A stretch of 64,000 nt of DNA from contig NZ_JACYTR010000001.1 in NCBI RefSeq assembly GCF_014841215.1, forward strand, positions 124,001-188,000, read 5' to 3'. Under the pieces are notes generated by a model. It was not told the DNA's origin, did no database searches, and saw only the letters and a list, made by a program, of their open reading frames with translations. Positions 1 to 9,071 of this stretch are shown one piece after another (the stretch's first letter is position 1; each line of letters begins with the position of its first letter). The translations under genes and the position numbers were made by a program. This DNA comes from Pseudomarimonas arenosa. GTDB taxonomy: Bacteria; Pseudomonadota; Gammaproteobacteria; Xanthomonadales; Xanthomonadaceae.

Positions 1-214
1 CGCTATACACATGGGCACGCTGGTTCTCATCGCGCCGAACCAGGCCCTTGCCGTGCATGACCTGCAGCATCTTCAGTGCGGTGGTGTATCCGGAGTCGTC
101 ACCGTACAGGGCCTGGTGCACTTCTCGTACCGTCGCCTCACCGAGTTCCCAGAGGACCTTCAGAATTGCCAACTCGGCTTCGGTGGGTTTGGCGCTGGGC
201 GGACGCGGACTCAT
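1..214 (-). CDS. BlaI/MecI/CopY-family transcriptional regulator, N-terminal part (runs off window)
   Basis: The reverse strand from an ATG at 214 encodes 71 residues with no stop before the window edge, beginning MSPRPPSAKPTEAELAILKV. The segments TEAELAILKVLWELG, ATVREVH and GYTTALKMLQVMHGKGLV are the winged-helix DNA-binding domain of the BlaI/MecI family. Members bind DNA as dimers and repress beta-lactamase or copper-transport genes, and are often inactivated by a BlaR1-type membrane protease. The C-terminal dimerisation part and any blaR1 partner lie outside the window, so the target cannot be named. The family call is firm from the domain; the function beyond repressor is unknown. Confidence 0.85.
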   Translation of the reverse strand, partial: MSPRPPSAKPTEAELAILKVLWELGEATVREVHQALYGDDSGYTTALKMLQVMHGKGLVRRDENQRAHVYS

Positions 215-245
215 GGGACGACCTCGAATCAGTCAGTAAACACAG

Positions 246-267
246 CGCCAGCCCGGTGGGGCTGGCG
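246..267 (-). terminator. Possible terminator hairpin after the 306-779 gene
   Basis: A perfect 9-bp inverted repeat (cgccagccc / gggctggcg) with a 4-nt loop lies between the stop of the 306-779 gene and the start of the BlaI-type gene. On the minus strand it is followed by tgtgttta, a weak T-rich tail. It could also be an operator for the regulator, which starts about 30 bp further on. Confidence 0.35.
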
Positions 268-305
268 TGCCGCGAGCGTAGCATTACCAGCCCCGCTTGG
301 AAGCC

Positions 306-779
306 TCAGTCAAGCGGCGCTTTTACGTCATTGCCCTGATTCTGGATCATGATCTGCCGGGCGGCATCCTGCTCGCGGCGCCGCTGGCCGACGGTCTTGC
401 AGACATTGGTCGGAATGCGGCTGCCGGTCTGGGTTTCGCGCCGACACACCATCCGACTGTCGGCAGCTGCCCGGCTGAGAATCGAGTTGACCAGCTCTTG
501 ATCGTTGAACACGGCCACCTTGTCGCTCTCGTGCAATTCAGTCACGGCGCTGACCTTGGACAGCTGTTCGCCGAGGCGCTCAAGGGCCGATAGCACCGCC
601 TTACGCTCCTCGCCATCGATTTCGCGGTAACGGGTGCCGTTGGCGATTTCGGCCTCGATCGACTGCCGCTGTTTGGCAAACTTGGCCGGCTCCACCACCA
701 CCGCCTGCTCCTTCGCGGCGAACGCTGAGAGAGAAAGGGCCATCAGGGAAGCAGAGAGCAAAACGCGCACGACAGTCAT
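306..779 (-). CDS. Small secreted protein of unknown function
   Basis: The 157-residue product starts with a clear signal peptide (hydrophobic run VLLSASLMALSLSAFAA, cleavage expected near AFA-A). The mature part is charged and helical. Its C-terminal half holds two cysteines in the pattern MVCRRETQTGSRIPTNVCK, followed by QRRREQDAARQ. A similar C-R-x-E...G-[ST]...C arrangement is familiar to me from many small periplasmic proteins of Xanthomonadales without assigned function, so a disulfide-stabilised periplasmic protein is likely. Two direct copies of ggggcctc lie just upstream (784-791 and 798-805). No catalytic motif is visible. Confidence 0.75.
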   Translation of the reverse strand: MTVVRVLLSASLMALSLSAFAAKEQAVVVEPAKFAKQRQSIEAEIANGTRYREIDGEERKAVLSALERLGEQLSKVSAVTELHESDKVAVFNDQELVNSILSRAAADSRMVCRRETQTGSRIPTNVCKTVGQRRREQDAARQIMIQNQGNDVKAPLD

Positions 780-1111
780 GTTCGGGGCCTCAGAGTAGGG
801 GCCTCGATACTACGACAAAGTTCGTACGAAAACACCCCCTAGCAAGCTGCTGAGGCTCACGGGCAATAAAAAGGCCCGCGAGGGCAAGGGGGAACGCGCC
901 TCTCGCGGGCCTAAAGCTACTGCCCCGATTACCGTAATCTGCAAGTCACGACCGACTTTGGAGTGTCGAGCAATGGATTGCGGTAAGGGCCAATGTACTT
1001 GGAACCTGATTAAAGTCCCGTTAAACGCGCGCCGCCAGTGTGTTAAGCAGAAGTGAACCCGAACCGGTGTTCAGAGCACGGCAGGCAAAGGGCCATATGT
1101 ACTTGTTTTTG
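780..1111. other. Intergenic region between a secreted-protein gene and rimK
   Basis: The 332-base stretch holds the promoter region of the 306-779 gene at its left end and the rimK terminator (866-912). The left end contains a 10-bp palindrome ttcgtacgaa at 821-830 and the paired ggggcctc repeats. The part from 913 to 1111 has no convincing reading frame or RNA signature. Confidence 0.6.
866..912 (-). terminator. Rho-independent terminator of rimK
   Basis: An 11-bp perfect inverted repeat (aggcccgcgag at 872-882, ctcgcgggcct at 902-912) has a 19-nt loop. On the minus strand it is followed by a T-run (complement of aataaaaa). This orientation ends transcripts coming from rimK about 200 bases upstream. 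Confidence 0.8.
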
Positions 1112-2020
1112 TTACTTTCCCTTCGCCCCAGGACGACGACGACGGCGCTTTACGGAGTGGTCAACGTAGTCGATGATCGACCCGGCCACGTCCTCACCCG
1201 TAGCCCCCTCGATACCTTCCAGTCCGGGCGATGAGTTGACCTCCAGCACCAGTGGACCGCGGCGCGAGCGCAACAGATCAACGCCCGCCACATTCAACCC
1301 GAGCACACGTGCGGCGCGCACGGCAGTATCGATCTCCTGCTCGCTGAGCGGCACTTTCTTGGCACTGCCGCCACGGTGCAGGTTGGAGCGAAACTCGCCC
1401 TTCTTGGCCTGGCGCCGCATCCCTGCCACCACCTTGCCACCGACCACAAAGCAGCGCACATCAGCACCGTTGGCCTCGGCGATGAACTCTTGCACCAGAA
1501 AGTTGGCGTACAGGCCACGAAACGCCTCAATCACACTGCGCGAAGAACTGGCGCGCTCGGCCAAGATCACGCCCGTTCCCTGGGTTCCCTCATTGAGCTT
1601 GATCACGTGCGGCGGCTCACCGAGCATCTGCAACAAGTCGTTGGTGTCGTCCGGATTGTCTCCAAACACGGTGCGCGGCAGACCGATCCCCTCGCGAGCC
1701 AGGATCTGATGACAACGCAGCTTGTCGCGAGCGCGCAGCACGGCATCGGAAGGGTTGGGCGTGTACAGGCCCATCATCTCCAACTGCCGCAGGACAGCGG
1801 TTCCATAGAACGTCACCGACGCACCTATCCGCGGAATCACCGCATCGTAGTCGGCCAGGGCCTTGCCCTTGTAATGCATCTCGAACTGCCCGGGCTCGAT
1901 CCGCATGTAACAGCGCAACGGGTCGAGTACGCGCACGGTGTGCCCGCGCAATCGCGCCGCTTCAACCAATCGTTGTGTTGAGTAGAGCTGGGCGTTGCGC
2001 GAAAGAATCGCCAACTTCAT
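1112..2020 (-). CDS. rimK: Ribosomal protein S6--L-glutamate ligase RimK
   Basis: RimK is an ATP-grasp ligase that adds glutamate residues to the C-terminus of ribosomal protein S6 in the cytoplasm. The 302-residue length matches the family (about 300). Visible hallmarks are the N-terminal [15 protein letters not shown], the central [16 protein letters not shown]-binding loop, [21 protein letters not shown], and the metal/ATP-binding end [24 protein letters not shown]. The tail is very basic ([12 protein letters not shown]). It lies downstream of the protease gene rimB on the same strand with a 120-bp gap, so the two are probably cotranscribed and end at the terminator at 866-912. The start ATG aligns with the usual family start. 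Confidence 0.96.
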   Translation of the reverse strand: MKLAILSRNAQLYSTQRLVEAARLRGHTVRVLDPLRCYMRIEPGQFEMHYKGKALADYDAVIPRIGASVTFYGTAVLRQLEMMGLYTPNPSDAVLRARDKLRCHQILAREGIGLPRTVFGDNPDDTNDLLQMLGEPPHVIKLNEGTQGTGVILAERASSSRSVIEAFRGLYANFLVQEFIAEANGADVRCFVVGGKVVAGMRRQAKKGEFRSNLHRGGSAKKVPLSEQEIDTAVRAARVLGLNVAGVDLLRSRRGPLVLEVNSSPGLEGIEGATGEDVAGSIIDYVDHSVKRRRRRPGAKGK

Positions 2021-2140
2021 GGATCGGCACTCGAGTCAAGGGAGGGGGGGGATCGGTGCCGCTCCGTCTGCCACAGACGGTCGCTGGAACCCAAGGAAAT
2101 TCTAAGGACTCGGAGCCCAACTCAGCAATCGCGACAAACC

Positions 2141-2581
2141 CTACCGGCGATGCTTTTTCACCTGCAGGACGAAGGAGCGAGACGGGTCGACCTGCCATCG
2201 ACCGGCCAGGGCGGTGCGGCCGAGCAGCATCGGGAAAAGCATGCGCTGCCGACTGGCGAGATTGACCTCGATCGGGTATCGCTCGCCACCGATCTGAAGC
2301 TCGGTGCGCACGAAGATCCGCACCGTAGTGTGACCGCCCGAGTCGGTCACTTCACGGCGGTCAAGCACCTCGGCGTCGGCCGCCACCGACTCGCCGTCCT
2401 CAGCCAGTCTGACCACGAAACGCACACGTTCGATGCCGTCCTGATGATAGGTCTCCATGCTGTCGACATGCAGCGAGGAACTGCGCGCACCGGTATCGAC
2501 CTTGACCCGAATTCCCGTGATGCCCAGGTCGGGCAGGTCGACAAGCTCTCGCCAGCCCAGCCGGCGAAGCTTACGTTTCAT
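2141..2581 (-). CDS. rimB: RimB-like retropepsin-type protease (ATP-dependent zinc protease family, PF05618)
   Basis: The 146-residue protein belongs to the small family once called ATP-dependent zinc proteases. Its fold is retropepsin-like: VDTGARSSSLHVD carries the aspartyl D-T/S-G-A signature, and NLASRQRMLFPMLLGRTAL is the conserved C-terminal block. In Pseudomonas the homologue RimB works with RimK in controlling S6 glutamylation. I chose the ATG at 2581 (MKRKLRRLGWRELVDLP). An in-frame start further upstream would lie inside the tRNA-Gly gene and add 37 non-conserved residues. The gene sits directly downstream of that tRNA and upstream of rimK. The rimA (EAL) gene of the Pseudomonas operon is absent here. 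Confidence 0.88.
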   Translation of the reverse strand: MKRKLRRLGWRELVDLPDLGITGIRVKVDTGARSSSLHVDSMETYHQDGIERVRFVVRLAEDGESVAADAEVLDRREVTDSGGHTTVRIFVRTELQIGGERYPIEVNLASRQRMLFPMLLGRTALAGRWQVDPSRSFVLQVKKHRR

Positions 2582-2643
2582 GACGGGCGCACCGGCGCCG
2601 GAACTGGGGTCATTCGTGGGCGCAGCCGTGGGCGGAGAGACGA

Positions 2644-2717
2644 TGGAGCGGGTGATGGGAATCGAACCCACGTCGGAGGCTTGGGAAGCCACTGCTCTAC
2701 CATTGAGCTACACCCGC
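2644..2717 (-). tRNA. tRNA-Gly (anticodon CCC)
   Basis: The reverse complement folds as a 74-nt tRNA. It has acceptor stem GCGGGTG/CACCCGC, D-arm GCTC-AATGGTA-GAGC, anticodon loop TTCCCAA (anticodon CCC), T-loop TTCGATT, and an encoded CCA end. The anticodon stem GTGGC/GCCTC has one U-U mismatch at its second pair, which is odd but tolerable. A sigma-70-like promoter is positioned correctly upstream. Confidence 0.95.
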
Positions 2718-2729
2718 ACGTTGGCCGCG

Positions 2730-2758
2730 ATCATAGCGACAGGCCTGCAAGCTCGCAA
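2730..2758 (-). promoter_or_regulatory. Predicted promoter of tRNA-Gly (possibly also rimB-rimK)
   Basis: On the minus strand, TTGCGA (-35) and TATGAT (-10) are separated by 17 nt. The -10 box ends 12 nt before the tRNA 5' end. Spacing and position fit a sigma-70 promoter giving a leader of about five nucleotides. Confidence 0.65.
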
Positions 2759-2821
2759 TCGGCCGCCGGCAAGCTACACTGTGGGTTCGACCAACCTGTC
2801 ACGCTCTGAGCTGCCCCGCGT

Positions 2822-3037
2822 ATGAACCAAGCGCTACTCACCATCCTTGTCAATGGTCAGCCGCACCGCTTGCCGACCCCGATCAGCGTGGCGGAGCTAC
2901 TGGTTCAGCTCGGACATGAGCAAAAGCGGGTGGCGGTCGAACTTAACCGAGAGATTGTCCCCAAGAGTCGGCATGCAGAACAGCAACTGGCTGATGGCGA
3001 CCAGTTGGAACTGGTCCACGCGATGGGCGGCGGCTGA
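2822..3037 (+). CDS. thiS: Sulfur carrier protein ThiS
   Basis: ThiS is the small ubiquitin-like protein that carries sulfur as a C-terminal thiocarboxylate for thiazole formation in thiamine biosynthesis. The 71-residue length is typical. The sequence has the beta-grasp opening ILVNGQPHRLPTPISVAELL, the block VAVELNREIVPKSRHAEQQL and DGDQLELVHAMGGG, which ends in the required Gly-Gly. Its partner thiG is on the same strand but 2.1 kb downstream, separated by a convergent GGDEF gene. Confidence 0.95.
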   Translation: MNQALLTILVNGQPHRLPTPISVAELLVQLGHEQKRVAVELNREIVPKSRHAEQQLADGDQLELVHAMGGG

Positions 3038-3082
3038 GATCAGCCGAGCAAGGCAAGCGGGAAAGTCGAAGCGCAGCCGCAG

Positions 3083-5086
3083 TCAGCGAGGCGTTGCCTG
3101 CCCAGCCAGCACCACACGGTTGCGGCCCAAGGTCTTGGCCTGATAAAGCGCCGCATCGGCTTCATCCAGCAATTGCTCCGGCCGGTTCAGGCGACGCCCC
3201 TCCAGGCTGGCGACTCCGGCACTGATGGTGATCGAGGGCAGCTCGCGTACCGGCATACTGGCCACCGCCTGACGAAGCCGGTCAGCCAGCGCCGCCGCCT
3301 GATCGCGGTCGACGTTTGGCAACAGCACAGCAAACTCCTCGCCGCCCCATCGGGCCAGCGCTGTGCCGCCGCGCAGCGCATTGCGCAGCACCTCAGCCAC
3401 CTCGGTCAACACCGAATCACCGGCCGCATGACCAAACTTGTCATTCACCTGCTTGAAATGATCGACATCGAGCAACACCAGGGACAGATCCCGCCCCTGC
3501 TCGCTGGCTTGACGCCAGTGCTCGCCGAATCGGCGACTGAACTCACGCCGATTGGAAATTCCGGTGAGCGGATCGGTACTGGCAGCCATAGCCAGGAGTT
3601 CCGCCTTCTGCTCAAGTTGGTGGTGGGCGGCTTGCAAGGCGGCCTGACTTTGCTGCAGGGCGGCATTCGAAGCCCCCAGGGCCAGGGCTGAACGACGGCT
3701 CTCACGGTAGCGCAGGGCCAGCATCGCCAGCACCGCCAACAGACTGAGACTGATCGCCCATCCGGTCCAGCGCTGATTGCGCTCTTCGCGCAGGCGCATG
3801 CTGCTGATTTCGTTGTCGCGCTTGAGGATCTCGATCTCACGCTGCGCTTCACGCGCCCGATTCTCCGACTCCAGCACGGCCAGCCGCCGATTCATGTCGA
3901 GCCCGCTGATTTCCTCCTGCAGTCGCAGGCCCTCCTGCGCCAGCGCCAGCGCGCGCGCACTTTCGCCGGCCTGCACAAGCAGCGGCAGCAGCTCGCGATA
4001 GCTGGTGTAAAGCTGTGGTCGATCGTCGCCGCTTTGAAAGTAACCAAGCGCGGTGTCCCATAGCGCTATGGCATCGTCGATTCGTCCTTCCAGGGCAGCA
4101 ATGCGCGCTAGTTCGGCGCGGAAATCAGCCAGGGTGCCGGATTGCGAAATTCGCTCGGCGATGGCTGCGCCCTTCTCCAGCACGTCGCGCGCTTCCTGCA
4201 CCTGCCCCATGCCGAGCAAGGCCCGGCCGCGCTCCAGCGCGGCGTAGGCGCGACCAGGCGGGCTGTCCATGCGCTCGGCCAAACGTTCGGCGTCGAGCGC
4301 CCAGGACAGTGCCCGCGAGTAGTCACGACTGAGATTGGCAACCCGAGCGATGCTACCCAGTAGCGGCGCTTCGCGGTTCGGGTCGCCCAGCCGTCGCGCT
4401 TCAGACAGACCGCGATCGAGATGGGTACGCGCCGTTTCATATTCGCGCAGACCGGCATAGAGCAGGCCCAGATAGTGGTAGGTACGCTCAAGCTCCGCCT
4501 TGGCACCCTCGGACTGCAAGCGCAGACTCTCATTCAGGGCCTCCAGGGCAGCCGAGTAGTCTCCCTTGTTCAAGCGAATCAGGGCCAAGTGGGTGAGCAT
4601 CGAGGCCATACCATCGCGATCACCGAGCTGGCGGAACAGGCCCAATGCCCGCTCCAGACCGGCCATGGCAGCGCCGAGGTCACCGGTACGCCGATCAAGC
4701 AGGGCGATATCGGCCTCAGCCCGGGCCAGCGCCGCACTGTCACGCCGCTTCGCGGCGCGTTCCAGCACCTGGGCATAGCGTTGCCGTGCCTCCGCATAGT
4801 CGCCGCTGCGGAAGGCGATCTGTGCTCGCCGCCGGTCGATCAGATCGAGGCTGAGTGGATCGCTGAAGTCGATGGCGGCCTGCTGCAGTACCGCCACCGC
4901 GCCCTCGGCGTCGCCGCGTTCGGCGCGTCGACTTGCATCCAGCAGCCGTGCCGACACCCCGGTCGCGCCCTCGACCTCCTGTTCAATCTCGGGTTGTGTT
5001 TGCGCATCAGGGTCAAGTCGCGCGTGGGCGGACCCCAGGGTCAAGGCAAGCACGAGGCCCGGCAATAGCAAGCGGAGATAGGACAC
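3083..5086 (-). CDS. Periplasmic-TPR, membrane-anchored diguanylate cyclase (GGDEF)
   Basis: The 667-residue protein has a signal peptide ([17 protein letters not shown]). A long stretch of tetratricopeptide-like helices follows (about residues 45-395, e.g. [16 protein letters not shown] and [20 protein letters not shown]). Next come a coiled coil rich in E/R, one membrane helix ([19 protein letters not shown], about 440-460) and a C-terminal GGDEF domain. The domain shows [28 protein letters not shown] and the active-site GGEEF near residue 581, so it should make cyclic di-GMP. The five residues before GGEEF (ALARW) are preceded by RGGT rather than RxxD, so the usual product-inhibition site is missing. 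It lies opposite to and between thiS and thiG. The periplasmic TPR part is likely a sensor; its ligand is unknown. Confidence 0.92.
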   Translation of the reverse strand: MSYLRLLLPGLVLALTLGSAHARLDPDAQTQPEIEQEVEGATGVSARLLDASRRAERGDAEGAVAVLQQAAIDFSDPLSLDLIDRRRAQIAFRSGDYAEARQRYAQVLERAAKRRDSAALARAEADIALLDRRTGDLGAAMAGLERALGLFRQLGDRDGMASMLTHLALIRLNKGDYSAALEALNESLRLQSEGAKAELERTYHYLGLLYAGLREYETARTHLDRGLSEARRLGDPNREAPLLGSIARVANLSRDYSRALSWALDAERLAERMDSPPGRAYAALERGRALLGMGQVQEARDVLEKGAAIAERISQSGTLADFRAELARIAALEGRIDDAIALWDTALGYFQSGDDRPQLYTSYRELLPLLVQAGESARALALAQEGLRLQEEISGLDMNRRLAVLESENRAREAQREIEILKRDNEISSMRLREERNQRWTGWAISLSLLAVLAMLALRYRESRRSALALGASNAALQQSQAALQAAHHQLEQKAELLAMAASTDPLTGISNRREFSRRFGEHWRQASEQGRDLSLVLLDVDHFKQVNDKFGHAAGDSVLTEVAEVLRNALRGGTALARWGGEEFAVLLPNVDRDQAAALADRLRQAVASMPVRELPSITISAGVASLEGRRLNRPEQLLDEADAALYQAKTLGRNRVVLAGQATPR

Positions 5087-5179
5087 GAATCGATCATCAG
5101 TGGCGCAAGTGCATCAGCTTACTCGCAACGGCAATCCTGGCGGGTGCCCAGAGTGCGCCGCTCAGGCGATAATCGGCCC

Positions 5180-5983
5180 ATGACTAGCCAACACGACGCC
5201 CCGAACCGCGACCCGCTGATCATCGCGGGCAAGTCCTATCACTCCCGCCTGCTGACCGGCACCGGCAAATTCAAAGACTTCGAACAGACCCGGCTGGCCA
5301 CCGAGGCGGCGGCGGCTGAAATCGTCACCGTCGCCATTCGTCGCAGCAATATCGGCCAGGACCCCGACCAGCCCAATCTGCTCGACGTGCTGCCGCCGGA
5401 GCGCTACACCCTGCTGCCGAATACTGCCGGCTGCTACAACGCCGACGACGCCGTACGCACCTGCCGCCTGGCACGCGAACTGCTCGACGGCCATGCCTTG
5501 GTGAAACTCGAGGTTCTGGGCGACCAAAAGACTCTGTTCCCAGACGTGGTGCAAACCCTGCGCGCGGCCGAAACTCTAGTGGCCGATGGCTTTCAGGTGA
5601 TGGTCTACACCTCGGATGATCCGATCATCGCCAAGCAGCTGGAACAGATCGGCTGCGTGGCGGTGATGCCGCTGGCGGCGCCGATCGGCTCGGGCCTGGG
5701 CATCCAGAACCGCTACAACCTGCTGGAAATCATCGACAACGCACAGGTGCCGATCATCGTCGACGCTGGCGTGGGCACGGCCTCGGACGCCTCGATTGCG
5801 ATGGAGCTGGGCTGCGATGGCGTGTTGATGAATACCGCCATCGCCGGCGCGCGCGATCCGGTATTGATGGCCAGCGCCATGCGCAAGGCCGTGGAGGCCG
5901 GGCGCGAGGCTTTCTTGGCCGGGCGCATTCCGCGCAAGCGTTATGCCAGCGCCTCATCGCCGATCGAGGGAGTGATCGGGTGA
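5180..5983 (+). CDS. thiG: Thiazole synthase ThiG
   Basis: ThiG condenses 1-deoxyxylulose 5-phosphate, dehydroglycine and the ThiS thiocarboxylate into the thiazole phosphate of thiamine. The TIM-barrel protein shows [10 protein letters not shown] at the start, [15 protein letters not shown] with the Schiff-base lysine region, and the phosphate-binding [33 protein letters not shown] chose the ATG at 5180 ([12 protein letters not shown], 267 aa); an in-frame codon at 5144 would add 12 unconserved residues. The stop overlaps the GTG start of trmB by four bases, so the two are translationally coupled. Confidence 0.96.
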   Translation: MTSQHDAPNRDPLIIAGKSYHSRLLTGTGKFKDFEQTRLATEAAAAEIVTVAIRRSNIGQDPDQPNLLDVLPPERYTLLPNTAGCYNADDAVRTCRLARELLDGHALVKLEVLGDQKTLFPDVVQTLRAAETLVADGFQVMVYTSDDPIIAKQLEQIGCVAVMPLAAPIGSGLGIQNRYNLLEIIDNAQVPIIVDAGVGTASDASIAMELGCDGVLMNTAIAGARDPVLMASAMRKAVEAGREAFLAGRIPRKRYASASSPIEGVIG

Positions 5984-6744
5984 AAGCCGACGACCCGAAC
6001 CCGGGCAGCCCGCCGGACGATGCCGCCCGGCACCGACCGATCCGAAGCTTCGTCCTGCGCCAGGGTCGATTGACCCCGGCGCAGGCGCGGGCCATGGAAG
6101 AACTTTGGCCGCGCTTCGGATTGCAGCCGCAAGGCAAACCCATCGACTGGACCGAAGTGTTCGGCCGCGACGCAGCGCGCGTGCTGGAGATCGGCTTTGG
6201 CAATGGCGAAGCCCTGGCCTGGGCGGCCGCGCGCGAACCGCAACGCGATTTCATCGGTATCGAAGTGCATACGCCGGGCGTTGGCCGACTGCTCAACGCG
6301 CTGGATAGCGCGGGTGTCAGCAATGTCCGACTGTTCAACCACGATGCCGTCGAGGTCCTGCAACAGGATGTTCCAGCGGCATCGCTGGACGAGATCCGCA
6401 TCTGGTTTCCCGACCCCTGGCACAAGAAGCGCCATCACAAACGGCGTCTGATTCAGCCGGCTTTTGTCGCTCTGCTGGCCAGCCGACTGAAACCAGGTGG
6501 ACTGCTGCATCTGGCCACCGACTGGCAAGGCTATGCCGAGCACATGTGGGATGTGATGGACGCCAGCGCCGAATTCTCCAATCTGGCCGGGCCGCGCGCT
6601 GCACTGCCGCGACCCGATAGTCGACCGCAGACGCATTTCGAAACGCGCGGCCAGCGACTCGGTCATGGCGTGTGGGACATCGTGTACAGGCGATTGGAGA
6701 CACCGGCCGCAGCTCTGCCAGCCAGTCAGCCGAAGCCGCCCTGA
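5980..6744 (+). CDS. trmB: tRNA (guanine-N7-)-methyltransferase TrmB
   Basis: TrmB uses S-adenosylmethionine to form 7-methylguanosine at position 46 of tRNAs. The 254-residue protein has [14 protein letters not shown] at the N-terminus and the SAM-binding [13 protein letters not shown]. The family signature [22 protein letters not shown] contains the catalytic region, and [14 protein letters not shown] follows. The start is GTG, overlapping the thiG stop (GTGA); its own stop overlaps the next start (TGATG). The gene is the middle member of a tightly packed thiG-trmB-transporter operon. Confidence 0.96.
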   Translation: MKADDPNPGSPPDDAARHRPIRSFVLRQGRLTPAQARAMEELWPRFGLQPQGKPIDWTEVFGRDAARVLEIGFGNGEALAWAAAREPQRDFIGIEVHTPGVGRLLNALDSAGVSNVRLFNHDAVEVLQQDVPAASLDEIRIWFPDPWHKKRHHKRRLIQPAFVALLASRLKPGGLLHLATDWQGYAEHMWDVMDASAEFSNLAGPRAALPRPDSRPQTHFETRGQRLGHGVWDIVYRRLETPAAALPASQPKPP

Positions 6745-8576
6745 TGTCGGGCAGCGCGCTCACCACCGACATGATCATGGTGCTCTGCCTGGTCGGCTTC
6801 ACCATGCTGATGTTCACTTGGGAGCGCTTGCGTCCCGATGTCACCGCCCTGCTGGTTCTGGTTGCCCTGGGCCTGTCCGGCCTGGTGCCGGGCGACCAAT
6901 TGTTTGACGGTTTCGCCGGCAACGCCGTCATCAGCGTGCTGGCCACCATGGTGCTGGGCGCCGGCCTGGACCGCGCTGGCGCCCTGCACCGCCTGTCCGG
7001 ATTCCTGCTTCGCGTCTCCAATGGCGTTGAGCGTCGGCTGATTCTGACCACCTCGGCGGTGGCCGGCGCCTTCAGCGCTTTCATGCAGAATCCGGCGGTG
7101 ACCGCCCTGTTCCTGCCGGTCGCCTCGCGGCTGTCCTCGCGTACCGGTGTACCGGTGGCGCGCATGCTGTTTCCGATCGCCGCCTGCGTGATGATGGGCG
7201 GCGGCCTCAGCATGGTCGGCAACTCTCCGCTGATTCTGCTCAACGATCTGTTGGTGGCCGCCAATCGCAATCTGCCTTCCGGCGTCGCCACCCTGGACTC
7301 GCTGTCGATGTTTGCCCCCCTGCCGGTCGGCATTGCCCTGCTGGCCTTGGGCCTGATTTACTTCGGCCTGCTCGGCCGGCGCTTCTTTGGCCGCGCCGAA
7401 GACAAGTCGGTGGCTCCGGGCCGTACCGAGAGCTACTTCGCCCGCACCTATGGCATCGAAGGTGATGTATTTGAACTCACCGTCACGTCGGAAAGCCCGC
7501 TGGTCGGCATGTCCGTGGCCGAGGCTGAGGCGCAGGCGTCCGCGCCCTTGTTGCTGGCACTGAAAACCGGCAACGAATCGCGCCTGGCGCCGCCCGGCGA
7601 CAGCATGATCTGGGTCGGCAGCGTGCTCGGTGTGATGGGTCGCCGCGAGCAGGTCACTGACTTTTCTCAGAACAATCTGCTGCGCATGAGCTCGCGGCTG
7701 CGCAACTTCGGCGACCTGTTCAATCCCAGCCGAGCCGGCATTTCCGAGGCCGTGGTGCCGCCGAACTCCACACTCATCGGCAAGACCTCCACCGAGCTGC
7801 AGCTGCGTAAACGCTTTGGCATCAGCCTGCTGGCGATCAATCGCGGCGAAGAGGTGTTTCGCGATGAAGTGCGCAGCGCTGCCATCAAGCCGGGCGATCT
7901 GCTGGTGTTCCACAGCATCTGGCGCGATCTCACCCTGGCCTCGGAGCGACGCGACTTCGTTGTTGTCACCGACTACCCCAAGGAAGAGCAGCGGCCGCAC
8001 AAGTTGGCGCATGCCCTGCTGATCTTCGCCGGCGCCATTCTGCTGTCATTGAGCGGCCATATCCCGGTGCCGGTGGCCCTGATGACCGGCGTGGTCGCCA
8101 TGCTGATCGCCGGGGTGATCAATATGGACGAGGCCTATGCCTCGATCCAGTGGAAGACCATCTTTGTCATGGCCTGTCTGATTCCGCTTGGCTGGGCGAT
8201 GGAATCATCTGGCGCCGCCGCCTTTATCGCCGCCGAGATCTTCGATCGCTTCGGCCAGCTGCCACATTGGCTGCTGCAGTTGATCATCGGAATACTGACC
8301 ACCCTGTTCGGCTTGGTGGTGAGCAATGTCGGCGCCACCGTGATCATGGTGCCGATGGCTATCAACCTCGCCATCTCGCATGGTGATGCGCCGATTCCCT
8401 ACGCCCTGATCGTCGCGCTGTGCGCCTCCAACAATCTGATCTCGGTGTCCAATCCCGTGTTGGCCATGGTCAGCGGGCCGGGCAATTATCGCGGCCGTGA
8501 CCTGTTCAGGGTCGGCGCCCCGCTAAGCCTGCTGTATATCCTGGTGGTTATCGGCGTGGTCAACCTGATGTACTGA
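6744..8576 (+). CDS. SLC13 (DASS)-family permease with two RCK-C domains
   Basis: The 610-residue inner-membrane protein has clusters of membrane helices at both ends (about 1-185 and 420-610). Between them are two soluble TrkA-C/RCK-C modules, one around PLVGMSVAEAEAQASAPLL and a second around LIGKTSTELQLRKRFGISLLAI. The transport halves carry the SLC13-type loops MQNPAVTALFLPV and SNVGATVIMVPMAINLA. Such SLC13 permeases move sulfate, dicarboxylates or other anions with sodium or protons; the substrate cannot be read from the sequence. The ATG overlaps the trmB stop by one base; an upstream in-frame codon inside trmB was rejected. Cotranscription with thiG and trmB is likely. Confidence 0.9.
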   Translation: MSGSALTTDMIMVLCLVGFTMLMFTWERLRPDVTALLVLVALGLSGLVPGDQLFDGFAGNAVISVLATMVLGAGLDRAGALHRLSGFLLRVSNGVERRLILTTSAVAGAFSAFMQNPAVTALFLPVASRLSSRTGVPVARMLFPIAACVMMGGGLSMVGNSPLILLNDLLVAANRNLPSGVATLDSLSMFAPLPVGIALLALGLIYFGLLGRRFFGRAEDKSVAPGRTESYFARTYGIEGDVFELTVTSESPLVGMSVAEAEAQASAPLLLALKTGNESRLAPPGDSMIWVGSVLGVMGRREQVTDFSQNNLLRMSSRLRNFGDLFNPSRAGISEAVVPPNSTLIGKTSTELQLRKRFGISLLAINRGEEVFRDEVRSAAIKPGDLLVFHSIWRDLTLASERRDFVVVTDYPKEEQRPHKLAHALLIFAGAILLSLSGHIPVPVALMTGVVAMLIAGVINMDEAYASIQWKTIFVMACLIPLGWAMESSGAAAFIAAEIFDRFGQLPHWLLQLIIGILTTLFGLVVSNVGATVIMVPMAINLAISHGDAPIPYALIVALCASNNLISVSNPVLAMVSGPGNYRGRDLFRVGAPLSLLYILVVIGVVNLMY

Positions 8577-8641
8577 ACAGCAGCCTTATGGGGTGTGCCC
8601 TAGGCGCAATGAGGCAGGCCGATAGCAAGCCATACATTGCG

Positions 8642-8995
8642 TCATGCGATGCCCTGAGCGGCTACCCTGACCTCACCCCCGTGCACCTCAATGGCCACCT
8701 CGCTCAGGCTTTGCCCGCGACAGGGACCGAGCACGCAGCGGCCTTCCGGAATACTGAAACTGGCGCCATGGGCAGCACAGATCAACAAACCTGACTCGAT
8801 CAGGAACTTGCCCGGCGCCCAATTCAACGAGCGGCCGGCATGCGGACAGACATTGTGGAAACAACGCACCATCTCACCAGCCCGCAGCAACAGTAGCTCT
8901 GCCGGCCCCGAGGCCAACACGGCCTGACACTCCAGCACGCCACCGTCCGGAATCTCCTGAACCTTGGCCAACGCTGCGCCTTCGACTTCAGTCAC
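8642..8995 (-). CDS. Small Rieske [2Fe-2S] protein
   Basis: With a GTG start at 8995 (SD gggag ten bases upstream) the product has 117 residues. Its Rieske cluster ligands are C50-P-H52 (NVCPHAGRSL) and C73-x2-H76 (CAAHGASF), matching CxH...CxxH. These ferredoxin-like proteins pass electrons to oxygenases or reductases in the cytoplasm. There is no signal peptide and no oxygenase partner next door, although a Rieske oxygenase lies at 28917-30002. A longer frame reaching 9220 would overlap the divergent gene at 9072 and adds non-conserved residues. Confidence 0.85.
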   Translation of the reverse strand: MTEVEGAALAKVQEIPDGGVLECQAVLASGPAELLLLRAGEMVRCFHNVCPHAGRSLNWAPGKFLIESGLLICAAHGASFSIPEGRCVLGPCRGQSLSEVAIEVHGGEVRVAAQGIA

Positions 8996-9071
8996 TTGTT
9001 CTTCACTCCCTTCGTCGTGATACTGCACGCCCTGCCTGTGGGCGGGCACAGTTTGCCATGAGGATTCGCCC

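Noticed and set aside
2582-2692. N-terminal extension of RimB to an ATG at 2692
   Set aside because: The extension is translated from the tRNA-Gly gene and adds 37 residues absent from the family.
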